A DNA stretch of 5,189 nucleotides from Bacillota bacterium (GTDB lineage: Bacteria > Bacillota > Sulfobacillia > JAJZYS01 > JAJYTV01): NCBI GenBank assembly GCA_021810725.1, contig JAJZIE010000193.1, positions 1 to 5,189 of the forward strand, given 5' to 3'. Numbering within the stretch: the first letter of the stretch is position 1; each line of letters starts with the position of its first letter. This document shows, piece after piece, positions 1 through 4,318 of this stretch. A program made the translations under genes and the position numbers. Under the pieces are notes generated by a model. The model did not search any database, had not been told where the DNA came from, and worked only from the letters and a program-made list of their open reading frames with translations.

Positions 1-133
1 CGCAATCGCTCCGTCGGCTTGTCCCGTCTCATGCACCGCATCAGCAGACCAGGATCTGCCACAGCCTAGAGACCTCGGCACCCTCGCCTTCGACCCACAC
101 CTGCTTGACACTCTCGACGACCACGTCAGGCCG

Positions 134-163
134 TTGCGGTCCGGAGCCGCCATGCGCTATGCT
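134..163 (+). promoter_or_regulatory. Probable promoter of the tRNA operon
   Basis: A -35-like TTGCGG (134-139) and a -10-like TATGCT (158-163) are separated by 18 bases. They place the start of transcription near 170, just before the first tRNA at 177. The -10 fits the TAnnnT pattern common in actinobacteria. The same TTGCGG hexamer recurs in the candidate promoter of the gene at 816. A TTGACA at 105-110 is a better -35 match but has no -10 at a usable distance. Confidence 0.5.
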
Positions 164-176
164 TAAGCGCGCGCAA

Positions 177-251
<75 letters not shown>

Positions 252-256
252 GTTTT

Positions 257-330
257 GCGGGTGTAGCTCAATGGTAGAGCGGAAGCCTTCCAAGCTTCAC
301 ACGTGGGTTCGATTCCCATCACCCGCTCCA
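257..330 (+). tRNA. tRNA-Gly (anticodon TCC)
   Basis: The 7-bp acceptor stem 257-263/320-326 is followed by discriminator T327 and an encoded CCA (328-330). The anticodon stem GAAGC/GCTTC (282-286/294-298) encloses CTTCCAA, giving anticodon TCC at 289-291. The T arm 303-307/315-319 encloses TTCGATT. It reads glycine GGA/GGG codons. It lies between the Pro and Arg tRNAs with spacers of 5 and 7 bases and shares their promoter. Confidence 0.97.
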
Positions 331-337
331 ATTTGCG

Positions 338-413
338 GCCCCAGTAGCTCAGCGGTCAGAGCATCCGGCTTCTACCCGGAGTGCCGGGGGTTCGAATCCT
401 CCCTGGGGCGCCA
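338..413 (+). tRNA. tRNA-Arg (anticodon TCT)
   Basis: Acceptor strand GCCCCAG (338-344) pairs with CTGGGGC (403-409), followed by discriminator G410 and an encoded CCA (411-413). The anticodon stem TCCGG/CCGGA (364-368/376-380) encloses CTTCTAC, giving anticodon TCT at 371-373. The T arm 386-390/398-402 encloses TTCGAAT. It reads the AGA/AGG arginine codons, which are rare in high-GC genomes. It is the last tRNA of the operon. Its 3' end is the kind of site used by integrative elements, but I see no second copy of that end in this window. Confidence 0.96.
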
Positions 414-445
414 TTTCGTTTAGGTTCGCGGGGCGCTGTTGTACC

Positions 446-514
446 TGCAACCTTAAGTTGTCCCGTTTGGCCAGGATATGCTTTGTGCGTGTCCTGGCCA
501 CTTTATGCTGTGCA
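446..514 (+). repeat. Structured 69-bp repeat, copy A
   Basis: This copy aligns without gaps to 1569-1637 at 58 of 69 positions, with 20 consecutive identical bases (458-477). It contains a perfect 14-bp stem (468-481/487-500, including two G-U pairs) with the 5-base loop TTTGT. An outer stem also pairs TGCA (446-449) with TGCA (511-514) and extends by CC/GG outside the aligned part. The stem is followed by CTTTA, so it may end transcription of the tRNA operon 32 bp upstream. The conserved unpaired 5' side, TTGTCCCGTT, goes beyond what a simple terminator needs. I do not recognise the family. Confidence 0.85.
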
Positions 515-767
515 GGGTGCATGTCTTAAGGCGGCATGACCGACGCCAGGAAAGACGTAATCTCGGCCGACAGGAAACGGCGATGTCGAGCTACGACAGT
601 CCAGCGGCACGTGCGAACCGGTGAGCGCGGGTGGACAGTATGCGCTGTTGTCCTTGTACACGCCCGCGCTCTGAGATGACGCCGGACCAACTGATCAGCC
701 TCGTTGCCCGCGTTGGCTGGGCGGCGCTCACATCGCTCCGTGTCGTCAGAGTGTCGCCTTCGCGTCG

Positions 768-796
768 TTGCGGCTGTCGCTGCTTCGATGTACGTT
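768..796 (+). promoter_or_regulatory. Candidate promoter of the XRE-membrane gene
   Basis: TTGCGG (768-773) and TACGTT (791-796) are separated by exactly 17 bases, predicting a start near 803. This would leave a leader of about 13 bases that begins at the ribosome binding site GAGGTGG (803-809). The -35 is identical to that proposed for the tRNA operon. Confidence 0.4.
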
Positions 797-815
797 TTGA
801 TCGAGGTGGGCTCTG

Positions 816-1388
816 GTGCTGATAAGCGGTTCATTCATCAGACAGGAACGTACGCGCAGAGCGTGGTCGCAAGCGGAACTTGCCGCGAATGCAGGCGTGG
901 ACGTGCGAACGATCCAACGTCTCGAACGAACCGGGCAGACCTCATTCGCCACGTTGCAAGCAGTCTCCCGAGCGTTGGACACAGATGTTGGCGCTCTAAT
1001 CGATGGTGTTCCGGCGACCTCTCCATCGGCGGCGAAGTGGTTAGCTCCCCGGACGTCTCCTCGGCGTGAGGCGGTGTTCAAGGTCCTATACGCACTCGCC
1101 TTGCTGGGAACGATCCGAGTGGGTCTTTTCGAGTTCGGAGACTCTGGCAACTGGCCTCATTGGCAGATCTTCTTTCTCGCGTCATTGGTCGCGATTGCAC
1201 TGCTCGTATACGGCTATAGGAGTCGGGATCTACGGGCGTTCGGCGTTGTCACCCTAGCTGCTGCCGTAAGTTTGCTCTGGTATTTTCCTCTTGTGCTCCC
1301 GGCGGCCGTCTTCCTGGCGGCAACGTGCCTTGTGCTCGCAGTGGCCCCACGCGTCGACGCCTCGACTGTTCTGACAAAGGATAGATGA
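816..1388 (+). CDS. XRE-family DNA-binding protein with C-terminal membrane helices
   Basis: The 190-residue protein joins a short N-terminal helix-turn-helix domain to a membrane part. Residues about 7-62 match the XRE/Cro HTH pattern (WSQAELAANAGVDVRTIQRLE is the turn region, then ALDTDVGALI). A linker of about 25 residues follows. Hydrophobic stretches at about 87-104, 117-133, 141-157 and 159-177 suggest three or four membrane helices, ending in a short polar tail. The start is GTG, with GAGGTGG six bases upstream. An in-frame stop at 798 leaves little room for a longer form. By analogy with other HTH-membrane proteins it may be a membrane-tethered regulator that senses a signal in or near the membrane, but its signal and targets cannot be read here. 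It overlaps a candidate small ORF by ATGA, and repeat copies flank the unit. Confidence 0.85.
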   Translation: MLISGSFIRQERTRRAWSQAELAANAGVDVRTIQRLERTGQTSFATLQAVSRALDTDVGALIDGVPATSPSAAKWLAPRTSPRREAVFKVLYALALLGTIRVGLFEFGDSGNWPHWQIFFLASLVAIALLVYGYRSRDLRAFGVVTLAAAVSLLWYFPLVLPAAVFLAATCLVLAVAPRVDASTVLTKDR

Positions 1389-1564
1389 TACGGTACCTCG
1401 GCTGTGCACTCTCGGACACGTTATTGGATGGCGGCTGCACTTCCGGCCTGCATTCGGGTTCTGCGCCACGAAGCGGGGCCGATCACGCACCGCCATGTCT
1501 AACAGCGGTCGGCCAAGAATCGGTTTCGAACTCGGACTCATTTCTGCTGAAGGCACAGCTGTAG
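1385..1564 (+). CDS. Candidate small protein, possibly translationally coupled
   Basis: This frame encodes 59 residues beginning MIRYLGCALSDTLL. Its ATG overlaps the stop of the XRE-membrane gene as ATGA, an arrangement typical of translational coupling, with AAAGGA (1376-1381) three bases upstream. The stop lies four bases before repeat copy B. Against it, the sequence is rich in Ser, Gly and Cys, shows no recognisable domain or membrane segment, and has weaker third-position G/C bias than the neighbouring genes. It may be a real partner of the upstream gene or just a chance frame. Confidence 0.25.
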   Translation: MIRYLGCALSDTLLDGGCTSGLHSGSAPRSGADHAPPCLTAVGQESVSNSDSFLLKAQL

Positions 1565-1568
1565 CACG

Positions 1569-1637
1569 TGCAAGCCCAGGTTGTCCCGTTTGGCCAGGAT
1601 GCGCTTTGAGCGCGCCCTGGCCACTTTAGGCTTTGCA
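1569..1637 (+). repeat. Structured 69-bp repeat, copy B
   Basis: This is the second copy of the element at 446-514, in the same orientation. The inner stem 1591-1604/1610-1623 keeps 13 of 14 pairs (A1599/C1615 is mismatched) around the loop TTTGA. Relative to copy A, an A-T pair becomes G-C (1601/1613) and a T-G becomes C-G (1602/1612). The outer stem is longer here: TGCAAGCC (1569-1576) pairs with GGCTTTGCA (1629-1637) with one bulged T. It lies just downstream of the XRE-membrane unit, as copy A lies downstream of the tRNA operon, so a terminator role is possible. The strong conservation outside the stem is unexplained. Confidence 0.85.
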
Positions 1638-1677
1638 TCGTTCGCACGATGACCCACCTGCCCTGACAGAAAGGGGG

Positions 1678-1727
1678 CTGAGACAGCGACGCCACGCGGA
1701 ACCGAACCGACCGGCGTGGCTTCTCAG
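1678..1727 (+). other. Unexplained two-part stem-loop upstream of merR-type gene
   Basis: CTGAGA (1678-1683) pairs with TCTCAG (1722-1727). Inside it, after an asymmetric gap of 7 and 1 bases, GCCACGC (1691-1697) pairs perfectly with GCGTGGC (1714-1720) around a 16-base loop containing a repeated ACCGA. It lies upstream of the proposed MerR promoter, so it is not part of that mRNA. No T-run follows it. It could be an operator, the end of an upstream transcript or a structured RNA; I cannot tell which. Confidence 0.4.
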
Positions 1728-1756
1728 ACCGCAGCTAAGGGAATCACCCAGCCTGC

Positions 1757-1787
1757 TTGACTCTCCCCTTGGGGGAGACAGTATCGT
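1757..1787 (+). promoter_or_regulatory. MerR-type promoter with operator in a 19-bp spacer
   Basis: TTGACT (1757-1762) and TATCGT (1782-1787) are separated by 19 bases, the over-long spacing characteristic of promoters activated by MerR-family proteins. The spacer carries the inverted repeat TCTCCCC-TTG-GGGGAGA (1762-1778), whose position between the boxes is where MerR dimers bind and twist DNA. The predicted transcript start near 1794 leaves a leader of about 16 bases with ribosome binding site AAAGGTGG (1795-1802). The downstream regulator most likely controls its own transcription here. Confidence 0.8.
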
Positions 1788-1809
1788 CCAAGTCAAAGGT
1801 GGTGCCCGG

Positions 1810-2760
1810 ATGATCGACGGCCATTTCAGCATTGGCGAAGCATCGCGACGCACCGGGCTCTCGGTCAAGGCGATCCGGCATTACGCGAACGAGGGCATCG
1901 TCCGTCCGACCGTCGTGTCGGATGCCGGATACCGACTCTACTCGGCGGAGGACCTCTGGCGCCTTGGACTCGTGCGCATCCTCCGCAATCTCGAGTTTGG
2001 GCTGCCGGAGATCCGCAAAGTCCTGGAGAGGTCTCTCGATCTCACCGCTGTCGTTCGAATGCAACGGGCAGCCCTTGACATGCAGATCCGTCGGCTGGAC
2101 CGCGCGCGCTCCCTGCTGGATCGGGTACCTGAGAGCATCTGGGGGCAGGAGTCCTTGCACCACCTCAGCACAGTCCTGGAGGCGATGCAGATGAGTCGCG
2201 AAGAACGGGAGCACTGGGTCACGGAAAACTGGACCAGCACCATGATGGCAGGCGCACCGGACGAATGGCGCGAGGCATACCTTCGTCAGGTGCGCGACAT
2301 CCTGCCGGACGAACTCAGCGCGGAGCAGGCCAAGGCGTGGAGCGAACTCAAGGAACTCCTCTCGGATCCTGCGTACCAGGCAGATCTGCGCGACGTCATG
2401 AGGCCCTTCTGGAGCATGGTGCAGTCGTCGTCTGCGTTGCCGAACGTGTGGGCCGCGTCCATGAACGCTCTGACCGAACGCGCCCGCCTGCTGTACGAGC
2501 GGGACGCACCTCCTGAGCATCCAGATCTGCAGGCGGTCGTTGGCGATTGGATTGATCTGTTCGCGCAAGCGCTCAAGATGCCGGCTACGCCTGACTTCGT
2601 CGAACGTTTCGCACTCTACGCCGAGACGTATGCGACGGGCCCGAGCCGGAAGATTTGGGACGTGATGCGACGGTTGAACCCTGAGCGGCTGCAGATCGAC
2701 GACGGCGTGCAGATGCTCATGGTGAAGGGATTGCGCTGGCGGCTCGCGCACAGCCGCTGA
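1810..2760 (+). CDS. MerR-family transcriptional regulator
   Basis: The 316-residue protein has an N-terminal MerR winged-helix domain (about 5-73): FSIGEASRRTGLSVKAIRHY, then GYRLYS and the second helix pair ending LPEIRKVLE. Residues about 78-106 look like the usual dimerisation coiled coil. The remaining 200 or so residues are mostly helical and form a large effector domain that I cannot assign; small MerR metal sensors are only about 130-150 residues. The whole protein has no cysteine, which argues against metal or redox sensing of the MerR/SoxR kind and favours a small organic ligand, perhaps a drug or hydrophobic compound. I chose ATG 1810 because AAAGGTGG lies seven bases upstream and the MerR domain begins at residue 5. 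Longer in-frame starts would run through the promoter. It likely autoregulates from the adjacent operator. No target gene follows on this strand. Confidence 0.93.
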   Translation: MIDGHFSIGEASRRTGLSVKAIRHYANEGIVRPTVVSDAGYRLYSAEDLWRLGLVRILRNLEFGLPEIRKVLERSLDLTAVVRMQRAALDMQIRRLDRARSLLDRVPESIWGQESLHHLSTVLEAMQMSREEREHWVTENWTSTMMAGAPDEWREAYLRQVRDILPDELSAEQAKAWSELKELLSDPAYQADLRDVMRPFWSMVQSSSALPNVWAASMNALTERARLLYERDAPPEHPDLQAVVGDWIDLFAQALKMPATPDFVERFALYAETYATGPSRKIWDVMRRLNPERLQIDDGVQMLMVKGLRWRLAHSR

Positions 2761-2817
2761 GAGGCCCCGCCTGTTCTCAGCGCCGCCCACGGCGACAACG
2801 GCCCCGAGGATGAAGGA

Positions 2818-2848
2818 GAACGCCGCGAAGCGATGCCTCGCGGCGTTC
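2818..2848. terminator. Bidirectional stem-loop terminator between convergent genes
   Basis: A perfect 11-bp stem, GAACGCCGCGA (2818-2828) with TCGCGGCGTTC (2838-2848), has a 9-base loop. It lies 57 bases after the MerR stop and 16 bases after the minus-strand channel stop. On the minus strand it is followed by the pyrimidine-rich TCCTTCATCC; on the plus strand there is no clear T-run. A smaller 5-bp hairpin (2781-2794) precedes it. Confidence 0.65.
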
Positions 2849-2864
2849 AGCTATTGCATGGGTC

Positions 2865-3962
2865 TCAGGCGCGGCGCAGGATCAACAGTCGACTGCCCGC
2901 TTGGACCTGCTCCTGATCCAGAGCGAAGCGCACCGTCCCCGCCGCGAGCACCCCGAGCACCACCTCTCCTCGCAGGGCCCGACGGGAACGCACCTGCTCG
3001 ATGCTCTGGCCCACTTCATCGCTGTTCGGGTCTTCCTCTGCGATGCGGTGATCCTCATCGCGCACCAACTGCCAGAGCAGAGGACCGGCATGCGGGGACT
3101 GCGCAGAGCGCGACAGCACGTGCCCTACGAGGTCGTCACCGGGAAAGCTCGACAACAGACCAAGCTCCGCCAGGGCCGCGGCCGTATTGCGGCGGGCTGG
3201 AACGGCCGTGATGGTGAGCTTTGGCGCCAGGTTGCGCAACGCCAGGGCAGAGATCAGGATGTCGCCATCGTGGTCATGGCAGAGGAGAGCCGCGGCAGCT
3301 TTCCGTAGGTCGACGCGGGCCAGAGTGTTCTCGTCTGCCGGATCGTCATGAAGGAACTGCAGGTGGGGGTGGTCGATACCGAGCGCATCGACGTCGGCCA
3401 CCACCATCACGTGCCGGTTTCGCCCGAGCAGGTCGTCAACAGCGATCCTGGCCGTCGGCGACCATCCCAGCACCAGCACATAACCGTTCGGCATGACTTT
3501 CGCGCTCATTCCCAGCATCCTTCGCAGGCGTCCTTCGACGAACCCGGACGCGGTATCGGCCAGGAGCAGACCCAGGACAGGAACCGCCACGATCATCAGC
3601 ACCATCGCCACGATGCGCGAGGTGGGGTTGGTGGCGGTGACGTCGCCGTACCCCACCGTGGTCACCGTCGTGATGGTCCAGTAGAGTGCGGTGACAAAAC
3701 TCGTGTGTTGGGACCACTGGAACAGCGCTGCGCCGACCACGATCATCACACCGACGACAAGGAGCGTGCGCGCCGTTCTGCCAAAGGAGAACCGGTGGCG
3801 CCTGCGCGCCATCAGCCGACGCATGACCGCGAGCAGTCGTCCCCCGTGGCCGCTGGGATCTGTCGTTGCGCACCCCCCATTCTGTCTCCACCTGATGGTC
3901 GTTTCGCCGTTGGCGCCTGGGCACCCTGCGGAAGTCGCTCGAACCACCGGCGCTGCCCGCAT
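2865..3962 (-). CDS. Potassium channel with RCK (TrkA-N type) domain
   Basis: This 365-residue protein is a two-helix potassium channel subunit with a cytoplasmic regulatory domain, expected to act as a tetramer in the cell membrane. Helix 1 is about 65-83, then a pore helix, the selectivity filter TTVGYGD (101-107) and helix 2 about 116-138. A Rossmann-like RCK domain spans about 160-300, and a strand-rich C-terminal part (about 330-363) resembles RCK_C. The first Rossmann turn reads GWSPTA instead of GxGxxG, so nucleotide binding may be altered or lost. The start is uncertain. Met at 3962 has GAAGG four bases upstream, but its first 46 residues are unlike the family and have lower third-position G/C. 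Met47 (start at 3824) sits just before the basic segment leading into helix 1 but has no clear ribosome binding site. The gene diverges from the SLH gene. No partner gene is visible. Confidence 0.9.
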   Translation of the reverse strand: MRAAPVVRATSAGCPGANGETTIRWRQNGGCATTDPSGHGGRLLAVMRRLMARRRHRFSFGRTARTLLVVGVMIVVGAALFQWSQHTSFVTALYWTITTVTTVGYGDVTATNPTSRIVAMVLMIVAVPVLGLLLADTASGFVEGRLRRMLGMSAKVMPNGYVLVLGWSPTARIAVDDLLGRNRHVMVVADVDALGIDHPHLQFLHDDPADENTLARVDLRKAAAALLCHDHDGDILISALALRNLAPKLTITAVPARRNTAAALAELGLLSSFPGDDLVGHVLSRSAQSPHAGPLLWQLVRDEDHRIAEEDPNSDEVGQSIEQVRSRRALRGEVVLGVLAAGTVRFALDQEQVQAGSRLLILRRA

Positions 3963-4159
3963 GCAACCTTCACCACCATGCCACGCGCGATGAGCGTCTC
4001 AGGACGGCCTGTCGCCTAGCGCAGGCCCTGTGTCCGTACCCGCCCGCCGCTCTTGCGACCGACGGGCATCGGGAAGACGTCTTGTGGCCCCATTTGCGGC
4101 CACGGTTAGGCTGGTACATCCGCCGCAGCGCTGAATTGCCGAACACGTTTTCAGGAGCG

Positions 4160-4222
4160 ATGTCCAAAACAGTTTGGGTGAGAAAGTATTACCGACATCT
4201 CCCTCGCAATGCGACACCGTAA
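4160..4222 (+). CDS. Candidate 20-residue leader ORF
   Basis: ATG 4160 opens a 20-residue frame beginning MSKTVWVRKYYRHL, rich in Lys, Arg and aromatics, with AGGAG (4153-4157) upstream. The spacing of two bases is shorter than usual. Its TAA stop (4220-4222) lies at the first base of the loop of the stem-loop at 4211-4249. This geometry would suit a regulatory leader peptide for the SLH gene 97 bases further on, but the frame is short enough to be chance. Confidence 0.2.
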   Translation: MSKTVWVRKYYRHLPRNATP

Positions 4223-4249
4223 ACACATTATCCCATCCGGTGTAGTCGC
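4211..4249 (+). promoter_or_regulatory. Stem-loop in the leader of the SLH gene
   Basis: GCGAC (4211-4215) pairs with GTCGC (4245-4249), and inside it ACCG (4216-4219) pairs with CGGT (4238-4241) with a three-base bulge on one side. An alternative 6-bp pairing is ACACCG with CGGTGT. The 18-base loop is A+T-rich. It lies 69 bases before the SLH start and could be an operator or an mRNA structure. A palindrome AAATATTT follows at 4259-4266. Confidence 0.35.
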
Positions 4250-4318
4250 TCTGTAGGCAAATATTTCATAGAGGTAACTGAACGAACTCAGCCAATCTAC
4301 CGGGCTGGGAGTGATGGC

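Larger units (their letters stand above)
414..815. other. Stretch without a confident gene, tRNA-Arg to the XRE gene
   Basis: Besides repeat copy A and the candidate promoter at 768-796, I find no well-supported gene here. Two short plus-strand frames are worth recording. One at 536-679 encodes 47 residues beginning MTDARKDVISAD, with AAGG four bases before its ATG. It overlaps by ATGA a second frame at 676-822 encoding 48 residues beginning MTPDQLISLVARVGWAALTS. The starts look protein-like, but both frames become rich in Arg and Cys, like non-coding translation. They could be small genes or decayed remnants. A CTTAAGG at 525-531 mirrors CCTTAAG at 451-457. Confidence 0.4.
3963..4318. other. 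Divergent intergenic region rich in inverted repeats
   Basis: This spacer between the channel gene and the SLH gene holds no confident gene apart from a possible 20-codon leader at 4160. Its left part is G+C-rich and carries successive inverted repeats. GGCCTG/CAGGCC (4006-4011/4022-4027) contains a further CGC/GCG pairing. GCCCG/CGGGC lies at 4042-4046/4063-4067. AAGACGTCTT (4074-4083) is a perfect palindrome, and GTGGCC/GGCCAC (4084-4089/4098-4103) follows it directly. The right part, from about 4160, is noticeably richer in A+T. I could not settle on a promoter for either gene. Confidence 0.5.

Noticed and set aside
19..27. Third copy of the repeat (TTGTCCCGT)
   Set aside because: Only nine bases match and no stem follows; chance is sufficient.
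391..413. attL/attR pair of an element integrated in tRNA-Arg
   Set aside because: I found no second copy of the tRNA 3' end and no recombinase gene; fragments such as TTTCGAACTC near 1525 are too weak.
446..514. Repeat copies as integron attC sites
   Set aside because: The folded, cassette-like arrangement suggested it, but there is no GTTRRRY/RYYYAAC pair at the ends and no integrase gene in the window.
1673..1760. TPP riboswitch, because of CTGAGA and TAAGGGAA
   Set aside because: The conserved order GGGGTGC, CTGAGA, ACCC, CCTGAT is not present, and the MerR promoter lies downstream, so the element would not be in the mRNA.
1633..1809. N-terminal extension of the MerR protein from a TTG at 1633
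   Set aside because: It would run through the promoter and operator, and homologues begin right before the helix-turn-helix, matching ATG 1810.
1744..2790. Long minus-strand frame of 348 residues opposite the MerR gene
   Set aside because: It is the shadow of a high-GC gene; it lacks any domain, while the plus strand has a clear MerR domain and promoter.
2810..4019. Plus-strand frames opposite the channel gene
   Set aside because: They are rich in Arg, His and Pro with no domains, as expected from antisense to a G/C-ending gene.
3990..4060. c-di-AMP (ydaO-type) riboswitch on the minus strand upstream of the channel gene
   Set aside because: Only GGGTACGGA resembles the motif; the remaining conserved blocks and pseudosymmetric helices are not seen.
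3970..4226. Minus-strand frames upstream of the channel gene
   Set aside because: They have weak TTG-type starts, no ribosome binding site, Arg-rich composition and no recognisable domain.
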